A stretch of DNA of 64,000 nt from Spirosoma foliorum (lineage in GTDB: Bacteria > Bacteroidota > Bacteroidia > Cytophagales > Spirosomataceae). Below, piece by piece: positions 44,667-54,376 of this stretch; within the stretch, counting starts at the first letter, position 1; each line of letters begins with the position of its first letter. The notes below the pieces were generated by a model. That model saw nothing but the letters and a program-made list of their open reading frames with translations, made no database searches and had not been told where the DNA came from. The DNA is taken from positions 7,257,001 through 7,321,000 of the forward strand of contig NZ_CP059732.1 in assembly GCF_014117325.1 (NCBI RefSeq), written 5' to 3'. The translations under genes were made by a program, and so were the position numbers.

Positions 44667-45686
44667 ATGGCAACGCATCAGACAACAATCATTGACATTG
44701 CCCGTGCTTTAGGAATTTCTAAATCGACGGTGTCGCGAGCATTGACGGGACACCCGAATGTGAACGGGAAAACACGACAGCGTATCCTCGATATGGCGTC
44801 TCAGGTGGATTATCAGCGAAACCAGTTGGCCATTTCACTGCTGACCAATCGGACGGGTACGGTGGGGATTATTGTGCCGGAGTTTATCAGTTATTTCTTT
44901 CCAAAAGTGATCATTGGCGCTCAGGAAGAACTAGCCCGATTAGGCTACAATGTGGTTATCTGTCACTCGAATGAATCCTACGAAACGGAAGTGTCGAACG
45001 CGAAAGCCTTATTAGCCAGCCGTGTGGATGGACTGATTGTGTCGCATACGAAGGAAACCCGCAACTTCGACCACTTCAAGATTTTTCAGCGCAAAGGAAT
45101 CCCTGTCGTGTTTTTCAACCGGGTTTGCGAAGAAATGAACGTATCGAATGTGACGGTAGATGATTATAACGGTGCTTTCCGGGCGGTTGAGCACCTGATT
45201 CAAACGGGTCGACGACGCATTGCGCATCTGGCTGGCCCCGACACGCTTACGAACAGCCGCAATCGGCTCAATGGCTACCGCGACGCTTTAACCAAGTACG
45301 GAATCCCCGTTGATCCCGAGCTGATCATTTCCTATGATCTGAATCTGGACAAGGCAAACATCTACGTAAACCATCTGTTAAATCTGCCCAATCCACCCGA
45401 TGCGTTGTTTGCTATAAACGATCCCACCGCGCTCGAAGCGTTGAGCGTTGCCAAACGCCGGGGTATTCGTGTTCCTGATGATCTGGCGCTTATTGGGTTT
45501 AGTGATGATCCGATTTCGGCGGTTATTGAACCCGGTCTGACCACCATTTCCCAACCTGTTACTGAACTTGGCCAGCAAGCCGCTCAGGTTTTAGTTCGGC
45601 AGTTGCTGACCAAAGAAGACGAGTTTCAGCCTGAACGAATCGTGTTGCCGACTAATCTGATTATTCGTGGATCAACGGTGAAGTGA
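44667..45686 (+). CDS. LacI-family transcriptional regulator
   Basis: The 339-residue protein has an N-terminal helix-turn-helix (Thr-Ile-Ile-Asp-Ile-Ala-Arg-Ala-Leu-Gly then Ser-Lys-Ser-Thr-Val-Ser-Arg-Ala-Leu) and a periplasmic-binding-protein-like sensor domain (about 60-335) with Asp-Gly-Leu-Ile-Val-Ser and Pro-Pro-Asp-Ala-Leu-Phe-Ala. Such proteins release or change DNA binding when a sugar binds. It is read divergently from susC and almost certainly controls the PUL. The effector may be a mono- or oligosaccharide from the glycan substrate. Confidence 0.95.
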   Translation: MATHQTTIIDIARALGISKSTVSRALTGHPNVNGKTRQRILDMASQVDYQRNQLAISLLTNRTGTVGIIVPEFISYFFPKVIIGAQEELARLGYNVVICHSNESYETEVSNAKALLASRVDGLIVSHTKETRNFDHFKIFQRKGIPVVFFNRVCEEMNVSNVTVDDYNGAFRAVEHLIQTGRRRIAHLAGPDTLTNSRNRLNGYRDALTKYGIPVDPELIISYDLNLDKANIYVNHLLNLPNPPDALFAINDPTALEALSVAKRRGIRVPDDLALIGFSDDPISAVIEPGLTTISQPVTELGQQAAQVLVRQLLTKEDEFQPERIVLPTNLIIRGSTVK

Positions 45687-45797
45687 GATAGAGGGCACGG
45701 ATTCTTCCTTTTGATATAATCTTGGGATGGTATAATGCTTTCAGAAACAAGTGATTGTCAACAAGCAGTATTGGTATATAAGCTTATATCCATTAAG

Positions 45798-46142
45798 TTA
45801 ACTGCCAACAATCTTTCTTTTGTGGTTTTGGCCCCAATGAATCATAGCATCAATTACTTCCTTAAGCGTTCCTGCATAATCGGTTGACGAATACTCGACG
45901 GTAACAGGTTTTGTATTACAAACCTGCCTGCTAACCAATTGATTGAGTTCAAGTTCGTGTAATTCTTTGGATAATATCCTGGGCGAAATGCCTGACGCTC
46001 TGGCCAGTTCCCCAAATCGCTTGGTTCCCTCATTAATCAAGATGGAAAGAATTAACAATTTCCACTTCCCATTCACAACATATAGCGTGTCCTGAATAGC
46101 TGAATGCACGTTTTGGCAGGTTACGTCTGATTTATCTTTCAT
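45798..46142 (-). CDS. HxlR-family transcriptional regulator
   Basis: The 114-residue winged-helix protein carries Cys-Gln-Asn-Val near residue 10, then Val-Val-Asn-Gly-Lys-Trp-Lys-Leu-Leu-Ile-Leu and Ile-Ser-Pro-Arg-Ile-Leu-Ser-Lys-Glu-Leu, which define the HxlR family. Some members sense reactive electrophiles through an N-terminal Cys, and one is present here. It is divergent from the SDR and DoxX genes and probably controls them. A dyad that may be its operator lies in the gap. Confidence 0.92.
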   Translation of the reverse strand: MKDKSDVTCQNVHSAIQDTLYVVNGKWKLLILSILINEGTKRFGELARASGISPRILSKELHELELNQLVSRQVCNTKPVTVEYSSTDYAGTLKEVIDAMIHWGQNHKRKIVGS

Positions 46143-46156
46143 ATACTATCCTTACT

Positions 46157-46186
46157 GTAACTAGTTACCTTTTTGTAATTAGTAAC
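46157..46186. promoter_or_regulatory. Putative HxlR operator, two GTAAC-type dyads
   Basis: GTAACTAGTTAC (46157-46168) is a perfect 12-base palindrome, and GTAATTAGTAAC (46175-46186) is a near copy 18 bases downstream. They lie in the 96-base divergent gap between the HxlR gene and the SDR gene. Confidence 0.5.
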
Positions 46187-46238
46187 AAATGTACTCTGGT
46201 AAAGATCCACTTTTGCAGCCTAATTTAACTCGTTCAAA

Positions 46239-46982
46239 ATGGAAAAATTCGAAAATAAGGTGGTTGTCATCACCGGAGGCAATAGTGGTATTGGTTATGC
46301 AACCGCAAAAGAATTTAAATCGCAGGGTGCTACTGTCATTATAACAGGAAAAAGGGAAGAGGCCCTGGAGAAAGCGTCGAAAGAACTTGGCGTACAGGGC
46401 ATCCTAACGGATCAGTCAAATTTGCAGCATATTGACAAGCTGGTAACGGACATAAACGATTCGTTCGGTAAAGTAGATGTTTTATTTATCAACGCCGGTG
46501 TTGCCTTCTTTGCGCCGATTGAATTTACGTCAGAAGAACAATTTGACACGATGGTGAATGTCAATTTCAAAGGCAGCTTTTTTACGCTTCAAAAATTCCT
46601 TCCTATTCTGAATGACGGTGCTTCTGTTGTCTTTTTGGCCTCGGGTAATACTGCCTTGGCTATGGAGAGTAGTTCTGTTTATTCGGCCAGTAAGTCTGCG
46701 GTAAGCCATTTGGCAAAAATCGCAGCAAAGGAGCTATCGCCAAGAAAGATCAGGGTGAATACGGTTAATCCCGGACCGACTGAAACGGAAATGCAAAGTA
46801 AATTCGGCATGGATGAAGCGACATTAAGCGGAATGAAAGCACAGATCATTAGTCAGGTGCCCTTGCGGAAAATGGGTGTACCCGAGGATGTAGCAAAAAT
46901 GGTCGCCTACCTTTCTGATAATACGGTATCCTCGTTTATTACGGGCGGAGCGTTTTTTATTGATGGCGGTATGGCATTGTAA
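46239..46982 (+). CDS. Short-chain dehydrogenase/reductase
   Basis: The 247-residue NAD(P)-dependent enzyme has Thr-Gly-Gly-Asn-Ser-Gly-Ile-Gly near residues 12-19, Asn-Ala-Gly at about 85 and the catalytic Tyr-Ser-Ala-Ser-Lys, followed by a typical C-terminal Phe-Ile-Asp-Gly-Gly. It is the classical SDR length. It is adjacent to a DoxX-like gene and divergent from an HxlR regulator, a set often linked to quinone or aldehyde stress. A close paralogue lies at 59185, next to a Crp-like regulator gene. The substrate is unknown. Confidence 0.94.
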   Translation: MEKFENKVVVITGGNSGIGYATAKEFKSQGATVIITGKREEALEKASKELGVQGILTDQSNLQHIDKLVTDINDSFGKVDVLFINAGVAFFAPIEFTSEEQFDTMVNVNFKGSFFTLQKFLPILNDGASVVFLASGNTALAMESSSVYSASKSAVSHLAKIAAKELSPRKIRVNTVNPGPTETEMQSKFGMDEATLSGMKAQIISQVPLRKMGVPEDVAKMVAYLSDNTVSSFITGGAFFIDGGMAL

Positions 46983-47003
46983 GTAAACCAGACCAATAAA
47001 AGC

Positions 47004-47399
47004 ATGACAACAAAGACAAAAAATAGCATCAGCTGGGTATTGAGCGGACTAATCGGCTTAATGCTTAGCGCATCGGCCATTGACAAAATTATGGGCAGTG
47101 GGCATGCTTTACAGATGAGCGCCTTGTTTGGCCTATCTGCCAGAACATATTCTCTGCTGGGAATCATTGAGATCCTATCGGTTTTCCTGTTTCTGTATCC
47201 CAGAACAGGAATTCTGGGAACATTACTGCTGTCATCTTATTTAGGTGGCGCCATTGCCACCCATTTACAACATCAACAGGCTATTGCTTTCCCAGCCGCA
47301 ATAGAAGTTTTTGTTTGGATAACGGCCATTATTCGTTTTCCAGAATTAAGTAGACGACTGACGATCAACTCCGCCGAAAACAATTTAGTAACCAAATAA
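47004..47399 (+). CDS. DoxX-like membrane protein
   Basis: The 131-residue protein has four predicted membrane spans (about 10-28, 48-66, 70-90, 97-115). It matches small DoxX-like proteins of the DoxX/SURF4 group, which often accompany redox or thiol-stress genes. It follows the SDR gene by 21 bases, so the two are likely one transcript. No catalytic motif is expected and none is seen. Its role is unclear. Confidence 0.8.
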   Translation: MTTKTKNSISWVLSGLIGLMLSASAIDKIMGSGHALQMSALFGLSARTYSLLGIIEILSVFLFLYPRTGILGTLLLSSYLGGAIATHLQHQQAIAFPAAIEVFVWITAIIRFPELSRRLTINSAENNLVTK

Positions 47400-47467
47400 G
47401 GACCTCTACCATACGTAAACTCCGCAGGCTGGTGTGATCCTGCGGAGTTTATGTATGGTAAAGGTCC
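47400..47467. terminator. Long hairpin after DoxX gene
   Basis: Arms of 29 bases at 47400-47428 and 47439-47467 pair with few mismatches around a GGCTGGTGTGAT-like centre. It begins directly after the DoxX stop codon. The remainder of the gap to 47680 shows no further structure that I can identify. Confidence 0.75.
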
Positions 47468-47680
47468 TTTATGAAGCGAATAAACGTAAATTATGAAACT
47501 CACTTACCATGGTCAGAATTTGGCTAATAAACTAAGTTCAGGGACTCTTTCCTGACTTTTGCTACAGGCACTAATCATATCAATCCTAAAAATCAGCGTT
47601 CTATTACCAGACATACAGGGAGTAAGAGTTTACAGTAGGGCGCTTTTAGTTGTCGTGTCTAGCGAAACGAACTAAAATCT

Positions 47681-48850
47681 ATGACAACCCGGATTGCTTT
47701 TCTTTTGTGTTCCGTCATTAGCTTAACAGGAGTCATTGCCCAACCTAACCCCGCCCGCCCTGATTTATGTCAGGGAGCCTACTTCACCGAAGCCGAGGGC
47801 GCTCAGGCGTTAAAGACATTTGCCAGTACTTATCACGACAAAGCCAGTTGGGAAACTCGGGCAGCGTTGATTCGGAAGGGTATCCGCGAAGGAATGAAAT
47901 TACCCGAAAAAGCGAAGTTTGCTTCACTCCAACCTATCCGTCATAGCCTCAAAAAAATGAATGGCTATACGATCGAAAATGTCGCCTTTGAGAGTTTACC
48001 GGGATTTTTCGTGACCGGGAATCTGTATCGTCCCCTGAATTCAACGGGGAAAGTGCCCGGTATTCTTTGTCCACACGGCCATGGGGCTAATCAGGACAAT
48101 CGCCTGATGGAGTATACGCAACAACGATGCGCTACACTAGCCCGCATGGGCGCGGTTGTCTTTGCCTACGATATGATTGGCTACGGCGACTCGAAACAAG
48201 CTGAACACAAGATTCCAGAAGCTCTGAAACTACAAACGCTAAATGGAATGCGGGCATTGGATTTTCTGACCAGCTTGCCCGATGTTGATAAAGATCAGAT
48301 TGCGATGTCGGGCGAATCGGGTGGGGGAACGCAAACATTCCTGCTCACAGCGCTTGATAATCGTATAAAAGTCTCGGTTCCTGCCGTGATGGTGTCGGCA
48401 CATTTCTTCGGCGGCTGTACTTGCGAAAGTGGAATGCCGATTCATAAACGACCTACGCATCAGACCAGTAACGTCGACATTGCTGCGCTGGCTGCTCCCC
48501 GTCCTATGTTAATGATATCAGACGGTAAAGACTGGACCAAGAATACGCCGAATGTGGAGTTCCCATACGTCCAGAACATATATAGTTATTATGGCGCGAA
48601 AGACAAGGTCGAAAATGTGCATTTGCCAACCGAAGGCCATGACTACGGGCCAAATAAGCGCATTGCGGCCTATCGATTCCTGGCGAAATACCTGAAACTG
48701 GATTTGAATCGTGTCCTGAAAGATGGTCAAATCGACGAAACGCCGAATACGGTATTATCGGCCACCGATTTGCAAGTTTTTACTCCTGAACACCCACGTC
48801 CGGCACGCGCCGTTATGGGCAACGATGCTGTCATGGCACTCTTAAACTAA
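47681..48850 (+). CDS. Exported alpha/beta hydrolase, esterase-like
   Basis: The 389-residue protein has a signal peptide (about 1-21). It has an alpha/beta hydrolase core with Pro-His-Gly-His-Gly near 131-135, the nucleophile Ser213 in Gly-Glu-Ser-Gly-Gly-Gly, Asp near 281 (Ile-Ser-Asp-Gly-Lys-Asp) and His near 317 (Glu-Gly-His-Asp-Tyr-Gly). It resembles the acetylxylan-esterase-like and dienelactone-hydrolase-like group. Such enzymes remove acyl groups from sugars or xenobiotics. It is 43 bases ahead of the Gfo/Idh/MocA gene and may form a unit with it. The substrate is unknown. Confidence 0.87.
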   Translation: MTTRIAFLLCSVISLTGVIAQPNPARPDLCQGAYFTEAEGAQALKTFASTYHDKASWETRAALIRKGIREGMKLPEKAKFASLQPIRHSLKKMNGYTIENVAFESLPGFFVTGNLYRPLNSTGKVPGILCPHGHGANQDNRLMEYTQQRCATLARMGAVVFAYDMIGYGDSKQAEHKIPEALKLQTLNGMRALDFLTSLPDVDKDQIAMSGESGGGTQTFLLTALDNRIKVSVPAVMVSAHFFGGCTCESGMPIHKRPTHQTSNVDIAALAAPRPMLMISDGKDWTKNTPNVEFPYVQNIYSYYGAKDKVENVHLPTEGHDYGPNKRIAAYRFLAKYLKLDLNRVLKDGQIDETPNTVLSATDLQVFTPEHPRPARAVMGNDAVMALLN

Positions 48851-48893
48851 TATTTCACTTAAACCCTGGCTACTGCCTGAACTCTTAATTCGC

Positions 48894-50270
48894 ATGGAAC
48901 TATTCAATATTAACCGTCGCCGTTTTATCCAAGGCACCACGGCTTCACTCGCGCTTACGGCCTTCGGGGCCAGAGGTTTGGATCTGATGCACCCACCTAA
49001 AGCGTATCGAGTTGCCTTGATTGGGACGGGCTGGTACGGTAAAAGTGATTTACTTCGCCTGATTCAGGTAGCGCCCGTAGAGGTGGTTGCCCTGTGCGAT
49101 GTTGATAAAAATATGCTGGCAGGTGCGGCCAAACTGGTGAGTCAACGCCAGAAATCGGGTCAGACTCCCAAGCTGTACGGCGACTACAAAAAAATGCTGG
49201 CCGAAAACCAACTGGATATTGTCCTGATCGGCACGCCTGACCATTGGCACGCGCTTCAAATGATTGATTGCGTAAAAGCGGGCGCACACGTGTATGTACA
49301 GAAGCCAATCAGCGTAGACGTAATGGAAGGCGAAGCGATGGTAGCGGCTGCCCGGAAATACAACAAGGTTGTGCAGGTGGGTACGCAACGCAAAAGCACC
49401 CCTCACCTGATCAGGGCGAAGAAAGAGATTGTTGATGCAGGACTGCTGGGTAAAATATCGCACGTAGAAATGTCCTGCGACTTGCACATGCGCGCGAATG
49501 GAAATCCGCCCGTGCAGGCCGTCCCCGATTTTCTGGATTACAACATGTGGACTGGCCCTGCTCCACTGCGCCCATACGATGGCTTACCCCACGTGCGTTG
49601 GTGGCGGACTTTCAAAGAGTACGGCAATGGAATCACGGGCGATATGTGTGTTCACATGTTGGATACCGTTCGCTGGATGCTGAACCTCGGCTGGCCGAAA
49701 CGGATTACGTCGCACGGCGGTATTTATGTTCAGAAAGAAGGTAAGTCGAACATCTCCGATACGCAATCTGCTCTGTTTGAATATGATGAGCTGAACTGCG
49801 TATGGCATCACAAAACCTGGGGAACCGCCAACAATCCTGATTATCCCTGGTCGTTTACGCTCTACGGTGAAAAAGGAACCTTGTGGGGTAGTACCATGCA
49901 GTGTGACTTTATTCCAGATGGAAAGGGCGAGAAAATCCACATGGATGTCGTCTATGAAAAAGAGAAATATCCGGAAGACGTTACGGAAGACACCAATCCA
50001 AAAATTGAGCTAAATGCTGCTCCGGCTACGCGCCTGCACATGCTTAATTTCCTGGATGCTATCGAAAAAAGCAGCCGCCCTATTGCTGATATTGAGCAGG
50101 GACATATTTCAACGGCTAGTTGTATCCTTGCGAATATGTCGATGGAAACAGGCCGCCCCATGGTCTATGATCCTGTGAAGCGCGAGGTTGTTGGCGACAA
50201 AGAAGCGACCAAGATGCTTGCCAGAGAGTATCGTAGTGGCTACGTACACCCAGATCCGAAGAAGGTGTAA
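48894..50270 (+). CDS. Gfo/Idh/MocA-family oxidoreductase with Tat-like signal
   Basis: The 458-residue protein begins with Asn-Arg-Arg-Arg-Phe-Ile-Gln and a hydrophobic stretch, a twin-arginine-type signal, so it is probably exported folded with its cofactor. The Rossmann fold is Ile-Gly-Thr-Gly-Trp-Tyr-Gly near residue 42. The usual Glu-Lys-Pro motif is Gln-Lys-Pro here (Tyr-Val-Gln-Lys-Pro-Ile-Ser). The family includes NAD(P)-dependent sugar dehydrogenases and glycosidases that act by oxidation and elimination. With the nearby PUL this suggests sugar chemistry outside the cytoplasm, as an inference. Confidence 0.9.
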   Translation: MELFNINRRRFIQGTTASLALTAFGARGLDLMHPPKAYRVALIGTGWYGKSDLLRLIQVAPVEVVALCDVDKNMLAGAAKLVSQRQKSGQTPKLYGDYKKMLAENQLDIVLIGTPDHWHALQMIDCVKAGAHVYVQKPISVDVMEGEAMVAAARKYNKVVQVGTQRKSTPHLIRAKKEIVDAGLLGKISHVEMSCDLHMRANGNPPVQAVPDFLDYNMWTGPAPLRPYDGLPHVRWWRTFKEYGNGITGDMCVHMLDTVRWMLNLGWPKRITSHGGIYVQKEGKSNISDTQSALFEYDELNCVWHHKTWGTANNPDYPWSFTLYGEKGTLWGSTMQCDFIPDGKGEKIHMDVVYEKEKYPEDVTEDTNPKIELNAAPATRLHMLNFLDAIEKSSRPIADIEQGHISTASCILANMSMETGRPMVYDPVKREVVGDKEATKMLAREYRSGYVHPDPKKV

Positions 50271-50296
50271 ATCTCGGTTTAGAAGCTAATTTCATT

Positions 50297-50354
50297 AATT
50301 GGTTGAGTCTATTCAGTGAATTAACGTTAATTCACTGAATAGACTCAACCAATT
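50297..50354. terminator. 58-bp perfect palindrome between convergent genes
   Basis: Two 29-base arms meet with no loop at TTAACGTTAA. It sits between the ends of two converging genes and probably ends both transcripts. Confidence 0.85.
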
Positions 50355-50370
50355 TTAGTTTTGGGGAAGC

Positions 50371-53300
50371 TTACCCTAAACTCACCAGTTCCTTCAACTC
50401 CTTATCATTCAAATCACCCAGCCAGGTTTCGCCGGTTTTGACGCTGAGGTCGGCTAGTTCGCGTTTGGAGCGGATCATGGCGTCGATTTTTTCTTCGAGG
50501 GTTCCCTGGTTCATGAGCCGATAAACCCATACGTTCTTCGTTTGACCAATGCGGAAAGCCCGGTCGGTGGCCTGCGATTCGACGGCTGGATTCCACCACA
50601 AATCGTAGTGAATGACGTGGTTCGCCTGGGTTAGATTCAGTCCCGTACCCCCTGCTTTAAGCGACAGGATAAACGTATGATCGCTACGATTTTTCTGGAA
50701 CTGTTCGACCATCTGATCGCGGTCGGGGCGAGAAGTTCCGCCGTGTAGGAAGAGAGGCTGTTGACCGAATGCCTGCTGGATAAACTGCGATAACAACTCA
50801 CCCATTTCTTTGTATTGGGTGAAAATTAGGACTTTCTCGTGGTTGGCATAAATTGTTTCGAGCAGGCTGAGCAGCAGCGTGGCTTTACCCGAAAGAGCAG
50901 GCGATGGGCCGCCATCTTTGCTGTTGCTCTTCTTCAGATATTGCTGCGGATGGTTGCCGATTTGTTTGAGCGCCGTCATTAGTTTCAGGACCAGACCTCG
51001 GCGGGCAATGCCGTCTTTTTCTTCGATAGCGCGTAGGCTCTCCTGAACAACGCTTTGGTAAAGGGCTGCCTGTTCGGTGGTGAGGGCACAGAATTGGTTA
51101 TTCTCAATTTTATCGGGCAGGTCGCTGATAATGCTTCGGTCAGTTTTCACGCGACGTAGCAGAAAGGGGCTGGTGATGCGTCGGAATTGGTCGAGTTTCT
51201 GGTGGTCACGCTCCTGCTGAATGGGTTTGCCGAACTCCTCGTTAAACTTGCTCAGGCCGCCCAAATAACCTTTGTTCACGAAGTCCATAATGCTCCAGAA
51301 CTCCGATAAGCGGTTCTCGACGGGCGTACCGCTGAGCGCAATTCGGATGGGGGCTTTTAAGGCTTTCACCGCTTTTGTCTGTTCGGTATCGGAATTTTTG
51401 ATATTCTGGGCTTCGTCGATAACCACCACTGCCCAGGTCGTTTTCTTAATCTTGTCCTGATCGCTGCGGACAACGCCATACGTCGTCAGGAGTAAATCAT
51501 ATCCATCGCCTGTAGCCGGTAATTTACGGTTCGGGCCATGATAAACCTGTGCCTGTAAATCGGGGGCAAAGCGGGCAATTTCTTTTTGCCAATTCGTCAG
51601 CAAAGTAGTTGGCAGAACAACCAGCCCTTTCTGCTTTTTAAATCGGCCCTCCTGTTTGAATTTGAGCAGCAACGCAATGATTTGCAGTGTTTTGCCCAAG
51701 CCCATATCATCGGCTAATAAGCTCCCCATGCCAAGTGCCGTATTCTTGACGAGCCAGTCATACCCCCGATGCTGATAGGGTCGGAGCGTAGCGTTCAATG
51801 CATCGGGTAGGGGCTGGGCAGCACTTTCGGTAAACTGTTTGACCAGCTTTCGAACTTCGGCCGAAATACCCAAACGCCCTCCTCGGTATTCCTCCGATAA
51901 AGCCGCCTTGAGCAGATCAGAGCCGGTTAGCTCGGGTGGATTTTCGAGTTGTTTGTAGAGTTTGGTCAGTTCATTTGGGTCGATCAGCACATATTGATCT
52001 TTGATTTTAACCAAACCCGTTGTGCGACCCACCAGCTTCTGGAACTCATTTACGCTGACCATCTCATCGCCAAGGGCAATCTGCCAGTCGAAGGTTAGCA
52101 TATCATCTAAGCGCATGAAGGCATTGTCGGCCGTGACTTTCGCTTTCAACCGTGCCCCCACCTGTGGACGAACCCAGTGTTGAAGCGACTTCGGTAACCA
52201 GAGCGCAATGCCCAGCAACTGCATACGTGGCAACGTATCGAGTAGGACCTGTACAAATTCAGAAGGCGAGTAGGAGAGGTAAGCACCTCCACCCAACCGG
52301 GTCAACTTAGCTAAATCAGGAAAATGTCGGGAAAGCACCAGCAGATCCTGCAAAACAGCCATGCGAATGGGTGCGTGCTTTTTCTTAGATAATAAGTCCG
52401 GCAACGGAATAGGCGCCGTAGTTGCCCCTTGTGTATCAGTTGCCTCCCGATCCCGAATGAGCAGGGTCATACGAAACTCATCGCCATATTCATTCTCTTC
52501 TACGGCCAGAATGGGTACGAATCGCTTGTGAGTCAGGAAGAAATCGTTCAGCCATAGTTGCATGGCCAGGGGCATTTCTTTCCGCCCGAACCCTTCAAAC
52601 CGTAAGGTTTCAATACCAAAAAATAGGCGATCAGCATCTTCGAGAGGCCATCGTTCCCAAAGCTCGATGGTTGTTGGCTTGATGACCTTGCGCAGAAACA
52701 TCGAACAGAGCGTCAATACCAGTTGCTCATCCGCCAGGGCCAGCCATTCTTTCTGCCAGCGAACGGTTAAGAGCGTTGGCGGGATTTGCGTGGCGAGCCG
52801 ATCGGTTACCTGTTTGATCGCTTCATTCAGAGTTGCCGGAATCCAGCGCACCCGGTAGTGTTCCTCGGCCGGCCCAACACGTAACAATTGAGGTACAATT
52901 GCCCCCCGACGGAGCAACGCTGCGGTGAATTGACGAGTCAGATACAGCGCCCTCACCGAGTCGCTCATTTCGGGCCAGTCGGCTTCGGTAAGCGTATCGA
53001 GCCAGCTAATCAGGTCACTAAAGGTAAAACCACTGATCGAGCGCGGATCGCCGTGCTCACTGAACATGCTTATTTTCTTCACCGCCATCACCTCATCGAG
53101 TTGTAGTTCGATGCTGTCGCTGAAGCTGGGGTGTTCTTCTTGGTCGAATGGCTTTATATCGGATATTGGCTTACTAAATAGCTTATACGCTTTGGTCAGT
53201 GATTTGTGGAAATCACTTTTAGTAAATGTAACATCAGGTGAGAGCAAGCCTAATAATTGCTCTGACAGGGACGGAATGGCAGAAAAGTCCAGACTGGCAC

Positions 53301-53919
53301 GGGCTTTTTCATCAGGGTGCCAGTCTTCGTCATCGGGAAGCTCGTCGGTGCAGATTTCTTTAAACGAGTAAACGGTTCCCATACTCCCACCAAGCACGTT
53401 GGTCTGATCTTTCTGAATTTCTTCCAGAATATCCAACCCTTTTAGCTGGAAAACCAGGAAGGGATTTCGGTCAATTTCGTTGGCAATGACATAAATAACA
53501 GCCGCTAAATGCTTACAGGGAATGGCAAAGTCAGGACAGGAGCAGCCCATCGTCAAATCCTGAAACGATTTCGGAAACAGCTTGATACCCCGCTTGTTGG
53601 CAAACTCGGTTAATTCCTGAGGTAGCTGGCGGTTCAAAAGCTGCGCCAGAATGGCCGGATTCTCACGAATTTCGGTCAGTAGCCAGTCTTTTTCCTGATT
53701 GGTAAAGAGAGGGACTGATAATTTGATTTTATATGGTCGGGGCGCTGATCCTTTAACCGACGCACTAATCTGGTTATTGGAAATCAGTAACCCCATTACT
53801 GCACCCTGATTGGCATAGGTTTTTCCGCGTGGAATGCGGTTCGCCATGTCGATGCTTGTCAGGGCGTTTAGCCACTGCTGGCCCCACCATGTTTTGCCGT
53901 AGGTGATGCGTTCTGCCAT
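50371..53919 (-). CDS. SNF2-family ATP-dependent DNA translocase with SWIM zinc finger
   Basis: The 1182-residue protein has an N-terminal SWIM zinc finger (Cys126, Cys128, Cys135, His137 in Cys-Ser-Cys-Pro...Cys-Lys-His). A long middle region follows, and then a SNF2/RapA-like motor with Asp-Asp-Met-Gly-Leu-Gly-Lys-Thr (motif I), Asp-Glu-Ala-Gln (motif II) and Ala-Phe-Arg-Ile-Gly-Gln near the C-terminus (motif VI). SNF2 enzymes translocate on double-stranded DNA and remodel protein-DNA complexes. SWIM-SNF2 proteins are frequent in bacteria, some within defence islands. No other defence gene is adjacent here, so I treat it as stand-alone. Confidence 0.94.
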   Translation of the reverse strand: MAERITYGKTWWGQQWLNALTSIDMANRIPRGKTYANQGAVMGLLISNNQISASVKGSAPRPYKIKLSVPLFTNQEKDWLLTEIRENPAILAQLLNRQLPQELTEFANKRGIKLFPKSFQDLTMGCSCPDFAIPCKHLAAVIYVIANEIDRNPFLVFQLKGLDILEEIQKDQTNVLGGSMGTVYSFKEICTDELPDDEDWHPDEKARASLDFSAIPSLSEQLLGLLSPDVTFTKSDFHKSLTKAYKLFSKPISDIKPFDQEEHPSFSDSIELQLDEVMAVKKISMFSEHGDPRSISGFTFSDLISWLDTLTEADWPEMSDSVRALYLTRQFTAALLRRGAIVPQLLRVGPAEEHYRVRWIPATLNEAIKQVTDRLATQIPPTLLTVRWQKEWLALADEQLVLTLCSMFLRKVIKPTTIELWERWPLEDADRLFFGIETLRFEGFGRKEMPLAMQLWLNDFFLTHKRFVPILAVEENEYGDEFRMTLLIRDREATDTQGATTAPIPLPDLLSKKKHAPIRMAVLQDLLVLSRHFPDLAKLTRLGGGAYLSYSPSEFVQVLLDTLPRMQLLGIALWLPKSLQHWVRPQVGARLKAKVTADNAFMRLDDMLTFDWQIALGDEMVSVNEFQKLVGRTTGLVKIKDQYVLIDPNELTKLYKQLENPPELTGSDLLKAALSEEYRGGRLGISAEVRKLVKQFTESAAQPLPDALNATLRPYQHRGYDWLVKNTALGMGSLLADDMGLGKTLQIIALLLKFKQEGRFKKQKGLVVLPTTLLTNWQKEIARFAPDLQAQVYHGPNRKLPATGDGYDLLLTTYGVVRSDQDKIKKTTWAVVVIDEAQNIKNSDTEQTKAVKALKAPIRIALSGTPVENRLSEFWSIMDFVNKGYLGGLSKFNEEFGKPIQQERDHQKLDQFRRITSPFLLRRVKTDRSIISDLPDKIENNQFCALTTEQAALYQSVVQESLRAIEEKDGIARRGLVLKLMTALKQIGNHPQQYLKKSNSKDGGPSPALSGKATLLLSLLETIYANHEKVLIFTQYKEMGELLSQFIQQAFGQQPLFLHGGTSRPDRDQMVEQFQKNRSDHTFILSLKAGGTGLNLTQANHVIHYDLWWNPAVESQATDRAFRIGQTKNVWVYRLMNQGTLEEKIDAMIRSKRELADLSVKTGETWLGDLNDKELKELVSLG

Positions 53920-54376
53920 TAATCGTTCGAAATGGTTATTTTTTAGGAAGATAAAGGTACGAGGGTTTGCTCTAGCTTGGTCGTTCTTTCATTATTGTGG
54001 AGTGGTGAGGATGAGACAACCAGTTTCTATAACGGATGTGAATGCCTAACCACTACATCAAGAGTTAACAAGAAAGCTCGAAATTGGTTAAGTGAATGGC
54101 TATTCTGGATAAGAATGAACGCTAAGAGGCCTGAGAAAACGTGTAAATAATAGATATACAAGGCTCCGAAGAGAATAGTTTATCCAAGACCTACCAAAAC
54201 TAAAGTAGTCTGTTGACGTCATAATTGGACAACGACTTTAGGAGAAAGGATTTTAATTATAAAAGGATTAATAAACGGCGTAAAACGGTCATTCTAGCCA
54301 GGTTATCGGTTAAAAAGTCAATATTTTTTACTTACTTTTACTTACCTCCCTATTACCCATTAAACCCGTTATTAAT
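53920..54376. other. 457-base gap without recognisable gene
   Basis: The gap separates divergent genes and must hold promoters for both. It is AT-rich near 54300-54376, with a TTACTTACTTTTACTTACC run. I see no long palindrome, no RNA fold and no convincing coding frame. The first 200 bases could be decayed sequence, but nothing identifies it. Confidence 0.6.

Noticed and set aside
50371..53919. SNF2 protein as part of a DISARM or similar defence system
   Set aside because: No methyltransferase, DUF1998 or phospholipase D partner lies nearby.
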